A DNA stretch of 64,000 bases from Labyrinthula sp. Ha (GCA_015227615.1 JAALGZ010000035.1:1-64000), one strand, 5' to 3'; positions 11,883 through 23,760 are shown, counted from the first letter of the stretch. Notes: a model not told the origin generated them from the letters alone. Numbers and translations are program-made.

Positions 11883-14186
11883 TTATGGGTCACTTCGCGA
11901 TGGAGATCTTCGGAAAGGTTTTCTATGTATAAACAATTTGCTCGTTTTTGTTTGCAATAGATGAAATCTGTGGTTTCGTGAGAACAAATAGTTCTGCCTT
12001 TGATAGTTTTGTGTATATATCTTTTTTTTTCGAGGGGAATATGAGCTTAATGAGTGGAATGACTTATTTAAACCAATAACTTTGTCGTTGCAGGCTACAA
12101 TTTTTTTCTTGTGTGAGAGGACATCTTTCTTCAAGCATTTTGCCCTTATTGTATTGTTTAACAATTGTTTCCTGAGTCGATGAATTTCCTGCAGATGAGT
12201 TTGTCTCTCGTGCAATCCCATTTGTAAGCAATGCAAAAGTTCCTCCTCGAGAACTCTACGACAATGTGAAAGAGAATGATCCATTTCACAACGCAGATTT
12301 TTTATATTTTCTGCCACTGCAGCTAATAAAGGCGAAAATTTCTTCACAAATTGTAGATTGGCTGAGGGGGATGAAACCTCAACAGAGGCATACTTATCCA
12401 TCAAATTTTCCAACTGCAGTGTCAGATCCTCAACTACCTTTGACTTATTTTCTACTATTGCTTGAAACTCTCTTTGTTGAACTTCCTTCTTTTTGCGAAT
12501 CTCTTCTACTGCAGCTTCAGCTACCAGTAAGCGCCTCTTGACATCCGCGTACTTACGAGGCAGATCCATCGGAAGATAAAGTTGAGATGTGCGACGTATA
12601 GGTCTCAAAGAGTGTACATCCGAAGTTTCATTTTCCTTAACTAAAACATCAGTTGTTTCATTCAAATATCGAGCCTCAGAAACTGTTCCCTCTAAGGATA
12701 CTGGCTCGAGGTTTTGTAAAAACGCGGAGGCCAAATCCTCCTGAGAGTGCGGAGAGGATTCACACTGGTTTGCTTTGTCCATATGTTGAATCATAGAAGT
12801 CTTTACTTTGTCTGGAGATTTTCCTAACAACTTCTTTAATATCCTTATTTCGTTTTCTGCCAAATGCAAGCGTGCTTCAAGATGAGTTGCATCAGTGGAC
12901 ATGAAGTTTGTGTTTTCACAGTTAGAGTGTCGTGAACTTGATGTTAGTCCTTTTCTTGGTTTTGCATTCCGCCTTACAGGATTCGCTACTTTACATAAAC
13001 GCCTTCCAAATCTTGCAGTAGACAACGTTTCCTCAAAATTATAGCCACTCGGAGAGCAACAGAGTAAAAAACTAGTTTTAGAGTTTCCCCCTAAGCCCTC
13101 CTGTAATATACGAGTTAATTTACTATCCCTGTACGGAATATATAAAGGGGTAGTACTTGTTTTCTTTTTACTTAACTTGTTGATGACACTGCTTAACGAG
13201 CTCAAGGATTTGTTAATGCTTTTTGCTTCAGCCAACCGAACCCCTTTAGCGTTAGTCTTATCTACTTTCTCTGAACCTGCCAAATCAACAAGATAAAGTT
13301 TACTCCATACTTCATAACTATCATACATTTGTAGAACCTCAAACATATATATTGCATGAGATCGGGAAGAACGATCGTTCATCACTGTCCGAGCTGAGAC
13401 TCTATTTTTCTCCGCTAAAGTTATAAATCTAAAGATATCTTCTGTGTGATTAATACACCTCCAATGTATTCCCTGGACATGAACTCCACTGCCGCCTCTG
13501 CTATCCCGGAGCTTTAGTTTACAGGATTCATTCAAAATATCTATAGGATTTGATTCTATCAGGAGATCTCTTATAGTATCTAAGTATATTTCAACAACAC
13601 CTAACTTTATCTCAAAATCTACTAGCTCATCTTCATTCTTACTATTACCTAAGACTCAGAAAAGATATAAATTGGTACATTCTCCAGATTTCATATCCGG
13701 GTCTTTCAGTGTAAGCCTGTTCCCGAGTTCATTAAGAATATTATTGCAGATTTTTGGTATAAGACCTGAAAAACTGCGCGGTTGTGCCATACTTTGATTT
13801 TGTCTTGTTCCAAGCATAGTGTACGTCTTTCCTCCTGCAGTTTCTCCATAAGCAAAGAGACAGTGATTATACCCTTGTAGAACAGAATGTACAATAGGTT
13901 TACCAATCTCCTCGTATAAGTTTTCCTGTGTGCATTGCGGAGGAAATACCCTATTAAAATCAAAGTTATAACCTGGTAAAGAGAGTAGCTCGTCATTAAA
14001 GGTAGATCTATTCATGGGACTTTTCAAAGAGTCCTCTCTGTCCATAAAAGAACTTTGTAAAAGAGAATCGAAAACCCTTAGTTTCGTAACACTTGGAAAT
14101 GAGACACAGTATCTTGAACAGTACACTTTTTCTTGTGCAGTTCCTGGTCTTACACGACAGTAGACTTTGACCTTTGAATGCTCCAT
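11883..14186 (-). CDS. kinesin motor protein, N-terminal motor, two exons
   Basis: Exons 14186-13679 and 13648-11883 are joined across a 30-nt intron (GTACCA...CTTAG) and give 757 residues. The motor domain fills about residues 5-397. Its P-loop reads GETAGGKT (114-121) instead of the usual GQTGSGKT; the GxxxxGKT core is kept. Switch I is SSRSH (263-267) and switch II is VDLAGSE (290-296), followed by the INKSLS...YRDSKLTRIL block typical of microtubule kinesins. The tail has short predicted coiled coils (about 424-443 and 540-620) and a basic C terminus. It should walk on microtubules using ATP; the subfamily is not clear. The start is the ATG at 14186; the codon before it is GTG. The upstream P450 stop is only 39 bp away, so the kinesin promoter probably overlaps the P450 gene's end. 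Confidence 0.92.
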
Positions 14187-14225
14187 CACTCTTGAAATAA
14201 CAGCTAACTTTTCTAAATCCTTAAG

Positions 14226-15872
14226 TTATCTTTTTGTTACCCTTATCCACAGATTCTTAGTCTTACGATTCGGATGATTTGTGATTTGCAGGTTGAATCC
14301 AAGAGTATACCAGATCTTTTCTTCTTCTCCATGTTTAAGTGAAAACTTAACCTTATTAATTAAGCTTATAAGTGCAACCTTAATCTCAAAAATTGCCAAA
14401 TCTCTTCCAAGACAGTTCCTTCTTCCAGCTTTAAATACTGGAAAGGCAGTTTCGTCAAATGGAATAAGATTACCGTCTTTATCAATCCAACGTTTGGGAT
14501 CAATTACTTGAGGATTATTATACACAAGAGGGTTTCTCCCCATCAAATAAGGGTGAAAATGAACCACTGTGCCTTTTGGTATTCTTGTTCCATCAATGAA
14601 CACAACATCTTGAGAGACACGCAGCCGATTATCGGGAACCTGAGGATAAAGTCGCAATACTTCCAGTACAAAACCATTAAGTAGTGGTAAGGAATCCAAC
14701 TCAATGGCGGAAAGAGCTTCTGGTTCCAAATCTTTACTGAAGATAAGGTTTTGGATCTCTGTATAGAGCATATTCTCCAAATCAGGACGTGTTGAAAGAC
14801 AAAATATACACCAACTTAAAGTAGCTGCAGCAGTATCTCTACCTCCAATTGTCGCTGTTTGTAAAATCGTCTGCAGCAAAGGGATGTTCTTGTTGTTCTC
14901 TCGTAAGAAAATTGAGACAAAATCTTCTTTTTCTTTTTCATCTTGCACATTTCTATTCTCCAATTCATTAATATAACCATTTATATGCTCATGTACCTTT
15001 TTTACATTTGCTTCAAATGTGGCTGTTTCTTTACAAGAACGAAGCAAAGCTTCTTGTGCAATGTGATCAAAAGGCCAAGGCAAGAAATATGCAAAATCTG
15101 AAGGCAGTAGGAGCTCAAAAATCATTCGAATTGACGAATCATGGGCAGCATCAAACTGATCGGCATAAGTTTCTTGTCTATTTGGGTCATCAAAATCTTT
15201 AAAACTATTTGAATCCCTGCCGAAAAAAACTTCTTCAACGCAATCCATTGAAAACCGTGAAAAAACCTTTTGCATATCAAAATATTCACCACTTTCTGAT
15301 TTATCCAAAACAAAATCCATCAGATTCTTAGTTTTTTCCCAAATGCGCTCGTGTATAAATCCACCTGGAACAATCTTTGACATTTTTGGGAGAAATTTGC
15401 CAACAATCCGTCTTTGTTTCGACCATTTCTTATGCTCCACTGGATAAGCCGCTCCATGAGTCAAAGTAGGAAGAGAATCCTTCCCTAGCCAGTACTTAAG
15501 AAGCCTAAAAGCCGTATCATCACGCTGATCGGGTTTTGTAATTTGATTAAACTTGTCACATAAAATAAACTTTACGGCTCTTGGTGAAACGCAAAATAAT
15601 TTAGGTTTTGGTGAGCCTGCACATATTTTTACAAAATCCGCTCTTGGATATCTTAGTATTTCTTCGGTTTGATAGTCATACAACCTGTTGATGTTCTTGG
15701 ATATCTTCGCACCCAGAAAATCGTTCAACGATCCGGGAAGTTTGCGCCAAAGCCATTTTGCTCTCAAATGAACAAAAACAACATGAAATATTTTGTAACC
15801 AGAGTTCATCACTGCAAAAATAGCATATAACTTGAGGAAAGCAACTATTTTATTCTTTATTGAACTCTTCAT
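14226..15872 (-). CDS. cytochrome P450, CYP86/CYP4-like
   Basis: Intronless, 548 residues, normal for microsomal P450s. A hydrophobic N-terminal segment (about 7-34) would anchor it in the ER membrane. Key motifs are the I-helix IGGRDTAAATLSW (about 342-354), which binds and activates oxygen; the K-helix ExxR as EVLR (404-407); a PKRW-type meander (459-462); and the heme loop FKAGRRNCLGR (480-490) with Cys487 as the iron ligand. The I-helix and heme-loop spelling resemble fatty-acid omega-hydroxylases of the CYP86/CYP704 group, so oxidation of a long-chain lipid is a reasonable guess, not a demonstrated role. It needs a P450 reductase, which is not in the window. Its upstream region carries two CCAAT-type boxes. 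Confidence 0.92.
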   Translation of the reverse strand: MKSSIKNKIVAFLKLYAIFAVMNSGYKIFHVVFVHLRAKWLWRKLPGSLNDFLGAKISKNINRLYDYQTEEILRYPRADFVKICAGSPKPKLFCVSPRAVKFILCDKFNQITKPDQRDDTAFRLLKYWLGKDSLPTLTHGAAYPVEHKKWSKQRRIVGKFLPKMSKIVPGGFIHERIWEKTKNLMDFVLDKSESGEYFDMQKVFSRFSMDCVEEVFFGRDSNSFKDFDDPNRQETYADQFDAAHDSSIRMIFELLLPSDFAYFLPWPFDHIAQEALLRSCKETATFEANVKKVHEHINGYINELENRNVQDEKEKEDFVSIFLRENNKNIPLLQTILQTATIGGRDTAAATLSWCIFCLSTRPDLENMLYTEIQNLIFSKDLEPEALSAIELDSLPLLNGFVLEVLRLYPQVPDNRLRVSQDVVFIDGTRIPKGTVVHFHPYLMGRNPLVYNNPQVIDPKRWIDKDGNLIPFDETAFPVFKAGRRNCLGRDLAIFEIKVALISLINKVKFSLKHGEEEKIWYTLGFNLQITNHPNRKTKNLWIRVTKR

Positions 15873-15938
15873 AGTTTGTTGTCTTTTTAAACAGTCTACT
15901 TTTTCTTACCGTTTAGGATAGATATAGACAGCCTTGTT

Positions 15939-15966
15939 ATTGGATTAAATATAAGAGTTAACCAAT
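15939..15966 (-). promoter_or_regulatory. pair of CCAAT-type boxes upstream of P450
   Basis: ATTGG at 15939-15943 and CCAAT at 15962-15966 lie 67-94 bp upstream of the P450 start codon. CCAAT boxes recur at a similar distance before several genes here (18261-18327, 23697, 33304-33321), which favours a real NF-Y-type element over chance. Confidence 0.4.
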
Positions 15967-16179
15967 CAGAACACTCGATGTTGGAACGATTCTAAAACGA
16001 TATCCGTTTATTCCTATGCTGGGCAGGAAGGTTCAAAACAATAATAAACCCAAAGCCTTAAAATTAAGCAAAGCTAATTCTATTCAACCAAACTTCCTAG
16101 AAACTGGTAAACTTTGCAAAATATATTATTTATTAACTATTCAACCTCAAATATCATATCCCAAGCCTCACGCATTAAC

Positions 16180-17785
16180 TTAAACTGAGGCTTCCCCTTC
16201 AGGAACATGGGAAGCCATCATTAAAGAATCCTCAGATTTTGTGAGAATAGTGACAATTCTAGCTACAAGAGCATCTCCAGTAACATTAACAACAGTTTGT
16301 AACCTAAATACATATAAAAATACAAAAAAAAAAGCACCTTGCCATTAAGAAGTCGATTCCAATAATAATCCCAAAATTTTCTGGTGTCCCAGTAGAATTA
16401 AAAACCGTATTAAAAGCTGTAATCAAAGTAACTAAGCTTGCTGTTGGAACTGGTGCTGTGCCTGCAGATCCAAGAGTTCCAACCACTACAAGTAAGAAGT
16501 ACGTAGGGATGTCAAGTTGATCCTCTTTCCCACCTGCAATTGCCAAGTACACCAAAGCTGGTGGAAAATATAATCCTGTACCATCCATATTAATCGTAGC
16601 ACCAATAGGAAGAACAAAATTACGAATCACATCTGGAACCATTCCGGATTCTTTCACGCAACGTAAAGTTACAGGCAAAGTAGCTGCAGATGAAGAAGAA
16701 CTTAATGCGAAAATTTGAGCAGGTGCAATATATCTCATATACTTGTATGGATTAGTTTTTGTTACCAAGAAAAAAACCAAGGGGTAGATCAAAGTGGCAT
16801 AAGTAGCATAAGCGACGAATGAGGATATAAGAAGAACTCGTACATCATTCAAGGTTCGTTGTAAATCTGCTTCACCAGCCAATGTACTTGAGATTAAAGA
16901 AAACACAGCAATTGGGGTAAGTAGAATTACCCAGGAAATTATCTTTGTCAAAATATCATTCACATCCTCTAAAAATTCAATTATCAATACTGGTTTTTTA
17001 GTTAAATTTTGAGAAGCGACGCCGAAAACAACTCCAAACATAATCACACCTAAGAATCCTCCATTTGCGAATTCAGCAACTATATTACTTGGAACAAATT
17101 TCCTAAAGATTCCATCCTGTAAGGTCTGACTAAACGTAAAAGTATCAATTGGTCCAGATGATACTTTTTCAAGGAAATAATTAGGATCAATAAGTTCAAA
17201 GTTACTCAAAAGATCTGCTTCTTCAGAACAAAATAAACTTTGGTTTTCATTGACAGTGATAAATCCAAGTTTTTTAGGACATTCAAGGAGAATAAAAGTT
17301 TCTACTGGTTCAAATTCAAGTACAGAGAACTGATTCTTGAAAATAGTAACGAAAATCATCCCTACAGTAGCAGCTAGAACTGTTGTTGATAAATAGAGGA
17401 TGATAGTGTACTTTCCAACAGCACCTGCTTTTCCAGCCTCGATCATCTGGATCACTGCGAGAATAACGTTGACGAAAATCATTGGCAATACGACACAAGT
17501 CAATGAGCGGATAAATAGATTTCCAGGTAAACCAATCCAAGAAACGAGATCTGGACCTGCGTTGTTGTTTGATAGTAAGATTCCGGTTAGAATAGCAAAC
17601 CCAGCTGAAGCTACTACAATAAGTGTTGCGATTATTTGACTTTTGTAATCGAAAGGTTCAGGTTCATTCATTTTATGTTCATTTCTTACTTCCTCCATAG
17701 TAATCTCCGACTTGAACACCGGCTTCGAACTCTTTGTTCCATCGTTTAAATCAATATCTTTTTCTTCCTGTTCAAATGTTGACAT
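16180..17785 (-). CDS. dicarboxylate/amino acid:cation symporter (DAACS, EAAT-like), two exons
   Basis: Exons 17785-16338 and 16303-16180 are joined over a 34-nt intron (GTGCTT...TTTAG) and give 523 residues. Many hydrophobic segments begin near residue 50. The hallmark motifs are the serine-rich ALSSSSSAATLP stretch (re-entrant hairpin 1, about 360-370), NMDGTG in TM7 (about 399-404) and the AGTAPVPTAS segment of hairpin 2 (about 441-450). After the intron the frame continues LQTVVNVTGDALVARIV, matching the conserved TM8 region of glutamate transporters, which fixes the splice. An extracellular insert with cysteines lies near 170-190. It should couple Na+ (or H+) entry to uptake of glutamate, aspartate or C4-dicarboxylates at the plasma membrane. 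The ATG at 17785 is chosen because the frame upstream begins only with TTG. Confidence 0.92.
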
Positions 17786-18260
17786 TTCGTTTTGATTTTG
17801 AATAACTGAGACCAATTTCTACCTTGTGCTTTTTCGATGATCACTGAGAATAATTTAAAATTAATCCAACCAGATTTTGTTTGAATTCACTTCTGGTACT
17901 CTTCGTTCATCTTCCACTGGGCTGTTCAGCACCCCCGTCCTTCGACGATAACTCTACACTGTGGTAAAGGGAATATACCAAATATACTATAAAAGTAGAA
18001 TTATGAGTGAAAAGTAATGTCTCTCCCCAAGTTAGGAATGATACAAGATGGAAGGTTTTACAGGATGCAACTGTATTGTGTTAGACAAAGGGCCCATTAT
18101 TTTGTTCCGAAACATAATATTCATCCAGACTTAATAAGGGTGACACCTGGGAGTATACATATAACTTTAACTCTATAGATTGAACATAAACTAGTAACAG
18201 TTGTTATTTTCAACTTAATTAACTCTATACCCCCAATTATTTGTCTTCGAGTGACTTTTC

Positions 18261-18327
18261 ATTGGACGCAAGGAAGCAAAGCAGAGTCTGATTGGTTGTT
18301 CATTTTGGTTTATTATCATTTGATTGG
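18261..18327. promoter_or_regulatory. three CCAAT boxes in a divergent promoter
   Basis: ATTGG occurs at 18261-18265, 18291-18295 and 18323-18327, between the divergent symporter (start 17785, -) and OTU gene (start 18462, +). The last box is about 135 bp upstream of the OTU start. The rest of 17786-18461 is AT-rich with nothing else recognised. Confidence 0.45.
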
Positions 18328-18461
18328 CTCTAGTTTTGCAGTCGCAAAATCCTGATTGCCCAAAATACACAAGTAATTAGTCCGTTAAGGACAGTAATCG
18401 GAATTTCGTTGAAAACACAAGTAAATAGCCTGGTGAAGAAAAATACATCGTAAACGTTGAA

Positions 18462-19535
18462 ATGAGTGCGAAGAACAGCTCTGCTCCAGTTTTGAGTGTG
18501 GAAAACTCGGGGATGCTCCTTGTGAACTCTCATGAGCCGAATCTTCCTTCCCAACCACCTCCTAAGCCTTCTCTTGGGTCACATGCGTCTTCGAGCCAAA
18601 ACACACGCGAGTACCAGGCACCGAGACGTGCTTCGTTTACTAATAAATATCTTGAAGAGGAAGCTGAACAGATATGTGATAGACTTAAGTTGTTAGCCGA
18701 AGGATTTACCGACAAAGAAAGAGATTTTCGAAGCGCTGTAAAGTTCTGTAGGACAATTAAGAGAAGAATAGTCGAAGCAAAAAGAAAAGGAAACAACGAA
18801 AATGCCTTGTATTTTGTTTACATTTTAATATGCGTTGTTTTAAAAAACAATTTGAACCACAAAAGCATAGTTTCAAAAGATGGAAGGAGCAAGTATGGTG
18901 AAAGGACTGTCAAAATGCACAAGGATATTTTGAAGCAACTTGGAGTCGTACCTTTGTTGATAGCTGAGCTAAAGAAAAAAATTAAGAAGCAAGTGCGTCA
19001 AGAGTGGGAAAATGATGCTGCAAATCCTGAAACTATGGAGTTTACTAAGAGCTCTGTTTACGGAGATGGGCATTGTTTCTACAGATGCATTGCAAAAGCT
19101 TTGAATGAGGGAGTAGTGTTAAGCAAGGAAGAAGAGCGTACTGAAGCGTTGAAGTATAGAAAGATGTCTGTGGACTTGTTGCAAAGTCATAAAGATGAAC
19201 CACTTGAAGACTTTGGAATTACCTTGAAGCAGAGAGTTGAGATGGACGATTCTTGGGATACTTATATTAGAAGAATGAAGAAAGATGGATACGCCGGAGA
19301 CACAGAAGCGTATTTACTCGGAAGAGAATTGGGGCTCAGGTTCTGTTTTTATATGCCAGATGAAAGTAATCCTGGTGCGTATAAGTTGATCAACAAGAGT
19401 GGAGAGAATGGCAAGAGGCCAATTCATCTTTTGTGGCAACAGGGACTTAATGGAGAAGCTGGAAATCATTATAGTCTGTTAGTCCCCAAACAGAGAGTAT
19501 TTAGAGAAATGGGCCAAAATTCCACTGGAATTTAA
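18462..19535 (+). CDS. OTU-domain cysteine protease (predicted deubiquitinase)
   Basis: Intronless, 357 residues. The N-terminal 60 residues are Ser/Pro-rich and look disordered; a basic helical region follows (about 60-195). The OTU catalytic fold then shows GDGHCFYRCIA (201-211) with the catalytic pair Asp202/Cys205, and GNHYSLLV (334-341) with catalytic His336. This is the standard OTU arrangement, so the protein should cleave ubiquitin or a ubiquitin-like protein from substrates. There is no signal peptide, so it is probably cytosolic or nuclear. Linkage preference and target cannot be read from sequence. It is transcribed away from the symporter gene. Confidence 0.88.
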   Translation: MSAKNSSAPVLSVENSGMLLVNSHEPNLPSQPPPKPSLGSHASSSQNTREYQAPRRASFTNKYLEEEAEQICDRLKLLAEGFTDKERDFRSAVKFCRTIKRRIVEAKRKGNNENALYFVYILICVVLKNNLNHKSIVSKDGRSKYGERTVKMHKDILKQLGVVPLLIAELKKKIKKQVRQEWENDAANPETMEFTKSSVYGDGHCFYRCIAKALNEGVVLSKEEERTEALKYRKMSVDLLQSHKDEPLEDFGITLKQRVEMDDSWDTYIRRMKKDGYAGDTEAYLLGRELGLRFCFYMPDESNPGAYKLINKSGENGKRPIHLLWQQGLNGEAGNHYSLLVPKQRVFREMGQNSTGI

Positions 19536-20131
19536 ATGTGTTTGATGTAGCGTTTTTTATTGTATGTTTCTATGACGATTGGTTAACAAATTTGAAAGTA
19601 GGATTTTCTATTTGTTTGTTTTTGCTTCAATCAATTGTATTCTTTAGCTTAAGGCTGCCAATAGAATGGATATGCTACCTCTATTCAGGAGTTGTTATTC
19701 CAAACCATATATTAAACTTCTCCTTCTCTATCTTATCTCATTTTTTCTTCTAAAGTGGCTATTCCACTTAGATGTGTCACTATGTTCCACTAGGTAGATT
19801 AGATACTTTGTGGGATCTACATGGTCGTGCAATTTTTCTTTGAGAGTTCATTGTTTATTTATCCAGAGGTACCAATTTCATTCATTTTCTTTCTACATAG
19901 GGTTCTTGGGAAAGTTATCATGTGCTATGGCACTTTAGGCGTTCAAATGAAAGATTGAAAATTCCCCTATGATTCGTGTTAGATTTTGATATTTTATATA
20001 GAGAAGAACGGCATGCAGTCTCTTGGATTCATAGATTTTTCATTGATGGTACCTCTAAGAGTTATGTAGTATTATAAGATGATGTTGATGCATTGCAAAT
20101 TCACTTGAAGAATAAGATGAAAAAACTGTAA

Positions 20132-20311
20132 TATAAGACCCATGTTCAGCTGCAAGGGAAACGGCCACTGTATTTTAATATGGAGCGAGAGGAAAGAGAG
20201 GTGGACAGAATTTCATTCATGTTGAAATTCACGGGTATACCCGTGACTTCACTAAATTTCCGAGAACTGCAGGAACAATATTTCGAGGATGCTGTTAAAT
20301 CGAGTGTATAG
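20132..20311 (+). pseudogene. possible decayed coding remnant, family unknown
   Basis: An open stretch of about 59 codons with protein-like composition (for example REEREVDRIS and LNFRELQEQYFEDA) and more even base composition than its surroundings. It has no start-to-stop gene structure, and no homology was recognised. It could be an exon of a decayed gene or transposon. Confidence 0.25.
20229..20246. repeat. perfect 18-bp palindrome
   Basis: TCACGGGTATACCCGTGA reads the same on both strands. It lies inside the open stretch 20132-20311, so it may be coding chance or a protein-binding site. Confidence 0.4.
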
Positions 20312-23300
20312 CAGGTAAATCGCACTACTTATAACAGTATTACGACGTGCTATTTGCGCAAAAAAGAACTTAAACACATCCTAGTTTAGAACATATGGTG
20401 GATTGCAGAGTGATGGTAGTTCTGGTTAGATTAGCTAAGCATTGATTTGTAGACGTGTCGGATTATCACTGCGCTAAGAAAACTGAACTCTTTAGATTGG
20501 TACCGGAGGTGTTATTGCAGGATAATATTTTCCTTAGGCCTTCTGCTAGAAATACAATAGGTGTGGTGTTGTGCAATTCATCTAAGGACAGTCCCTACAA
20601 GAAAAAGCCAATCCATGAAGGAACCAGCTGGATAAGACAAAGATGGTGGTGCCAATCTCGTAGATAAGCCGATTAACAGGGAGTGCTCAACAAGTATTTT
20701 ACAAAGAGAGGAGTAAAGGCAGTCACAACTCTGAAAGTAAGAGATTAATAGGCACAGTTTGAGTTGCTGGTGAGGAGCATGCGATCGCAACGAAGTTGCT
20801 TCATACGAAACAAAGAATGGTTTTATCAAACAATGCTCTACTTGTAGGCCCAACTCTTAGTTATTAAGGCCTGGTTTGAAACTGTTCAATATATTGAAAC
20901 AAAACTATAAACTAAACTAATTAGTATCAATGGAACTCACTAATATGCAAGCAGGTTTCCTCATAAATGCAGGAAAATTTTCTAAGGTGCAAAGCAATTA
21001 GGAGCACATACACTATCCAGGGTGGGACCGTCAATAACCCTGTTCTCGAAACTTGGTAACGGAAGGGCGGCGTTGGATATGATGGAGGGTATGATACCAG
21101 CGGAACTCACTCATAGTAAATTATTTTATTACAGCAGTTTGATGCGTTCCGCCCAATGTTAGCTGTAAACCTAGAAACCCAAGGCAAATGAGACTAGGAA
21201 CGTCCAACATTACACTACGCACTATAGGGAGTTAATTAAAATTGATGAAGATAGCGTGGGTGGTGAAAAGATTACTAAACAAAAAACATGAACTCTTTTT
21301 GGCAAAATTAGGTTTTGCATAAATGGGACAGCAGAATCGGGAAAAGAAAAACCAAACGCCAAGTAGAATACGGGTTTTTGGATTCTTATATCTAGTCCTT
21401 TCGGTGAAAGATTACTAAGTCAGGCAAACTTTGTGAGTAATGATGGCAGGCTAACCATGAAATTTTTCGCAAAAAACATAATAATACTTGGAATACGAGT
21501 ATCGATTTGTTTATTCTAAATGAAATAGGAAAGTCCTGTGGAATGAATTTGGATATCTCGTTACCGGTTAAACTGAGTAAGTAGAAGTTGTCGTAGTTGG
21601 GCAAGAAAAAATACTTGGAAGATATTACAAACAGCTCATTTTTAGGCATTAGAAGAAAAAGTTGATATAAACTGCAAGCAAGAAAATTATTTTCAATTAC
21701 ATGCTACATACTAGATTTCAAATGGGCTAAACATTTAGACGAAAGGCTATTACTCACTGCCTCAAATATATTTGGTGAAGTGCTGTATACGATTACAATA
21801 TGAAGATTACCAGAAAACAACCATCACGGTAAGGAATCGCAGAAGAACCCCTCTTTGGCTCCTACTGTTCAAATGGGACCTGGTTTCAGATACGACTCCT
21901 TTCTGTGATATGTTCCTTGACGATGCCACATGTTGTGAGCTCATCCTTCAAAATCTATGTGCTACAAGGAATTATATTTAGGTTTGAACGAAACATTATT
22001 CTTTATCTTTATCACCTAAGATGCTCAAGTTACTACTTCTTCACTAAAACAAATCTCCCTCATAAGTCTAGTGAACTACTGACTTTATTAATCTTTTTGG
22101 CAAGAAAGATTCCATTTTGGTGGATCACCTGTCATACTGGAGCTCTGACTCATATTTTTTGACAAAACATGTTAGCAAAATCTTCGATGGACCGATTTTC
22201 AACAAAAGTCTTCTGAATCAATTTGAAGTTATATGCTCTATAGTGTTACTCAGGGATAGACAGCTGCTTTGATAAAGATTAAGAATAATTACTTGATAAT
22301 TGTTTTGAATCCGAGTATGAACAAAAGAATTGGCAGTTGGATTTTTATGAAATGATTCTGATTTTATTTAGATTATCAATTGATTATCAGAATAAAGACG
22401 GGTTATGCGACCCGGTTTTGAATTTCCAAAATTTTCTCATATATTTTTTGCACGGTATGAAAATCTTTAAGAAACTGGCCACATGACATGGGAATAATCC
22501 GGTAATAAGATGGCGTTGGGCTATTTTATGAATTTTTTGAAGATTTGCGTACGGTACAACCATGCAAAATAAAATTGGCTATTTGGCCCAGGGCCTTTAG
22601 GCACAGCCTTGTGTTGATAACCAATTGTTTTTCAAAAATCAATAAAAATGATATAGAGTCATCACAACTAAATATTAAAAAAATGTTGGTAAAATTATTA
22701 TTGATAAGTTTTCAATAAATCAAGTCCGATCACCACTCAGGGCCGAGGAGGTGATCTCTTACATGAAATTCTCAATTGTTAGTAACTTTGTAAACTAGAA
22801 TTCGCAAATAATATATCCATAAGGGTAGACAGTGCAAGTCATTCTTCAGTTGCAAGTACCTAAACTCTGAAATATGAGCAAACCCAACTAATACGCGGGA
22901 ACAATATTATAATTACGCAAAGGCTAAAGGGCCAGGCTCCTGATGTTCAGTTCGAGGCTAGAAACCAAAGAAGTATATAGTTTATATTGAACAAAGTCCA
23001 GCAATATTGTGGATCCTATATTATTTAAGACTCTTTATATAGTAAATAGAGTCAACCCTAGGTTCCTGGTTCGGCCATTCGTCCCTATTGACCTCTTCTT
23101 CTATCTTTATAAGAAGACTTTGCTATGTGAAACAAATTATTCATTTTCTTTTGTTTAACTATATATTTTCGTGTCATGCAAAAGAATCTTATCAACTTTC
23201 GATTAACCATGTATAAACTTCAGAACGGTCACATTGGTTAATTATTAACGTTAAACAAACTTGTATAAGATTCATTTTGTTTACTCTATGAAAGAGATAT

Positions 23301-23696
23301 CAAAACAATATTCTTAACGATAAGTTCCCAGCATAACGATACTGACAACTATCTGATACGAACACAAATAGTAAGTCAATACTACCAAAACAAAACCCAT
23401 ATAAAAACAACACTTCTATCAACATAACGAAAAATTATACATACACACTTTCATAATACTTTTTAAAAATAACAATCTATCTATAGAAAGAATATTATCT
23501 TAATAAAGCTTTTACAAATATACTTGTAAATATACCAATAAAAGCTTTTTGATAAAGAAAGCGACGTTTTAATACTCTTGTCCCCCAATATAGATCCTTG
23601 TTTCGTAAAAAACTTTATATATTCTTTCTTCTACTTAGTTCAAAATACTCATGATCATGCCACGTCATTAAATAAATAATAGTGATTCACTGTATA

Positions 23697-23701
23697 CCAA
23701 T
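23697..23701 (+). promoter_or_regulatory. CCAAT box, oxidoreductase promoter
   Basis: CCAAT lies 60 bp upstream of the start codon at 23761; a second is at 23535-23539. Placement resembles the boxes before the P450, OTU and lipase genes. Confidence 0.35.
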
Positions 23702-23760
23702 AAATCCCCGGTAACCAAAAAACGCAAAAGTACACGTAAATAGATAAAGAGTTTTAGGAT

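Larger units (their letters stand above)
19536..23760. other. 4.2-kb AT-rich desert with coding scraps
   Basis: No intact gene was found. It contains a protein-like open stretch at 20132-20311 (+), an 85-codon frame at 21392-21649 (-) with no known motif, a perfect 18-bp palindrome at 20229, and a TTAACGTTAA palindrome at 23245-23254. The last 250 bp is the probable promoter of the FAD oxidoreductase, with CCAAT at 23535 and 23697. Confidence 0.55.

Noticed and set aside
17786-17815. TTG start for the symporter, adding 10 residues
   Set aside because: The next codon giving a proper start is the ATG at 17785; the extra residues are not conserved in the family.
22921-22990. GTTCGAGGC string resembling a tRNA B box
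   Set aside because: No matching A box or foldable acceptor stem around it; no tRNA gene was supported anywhere in the window.
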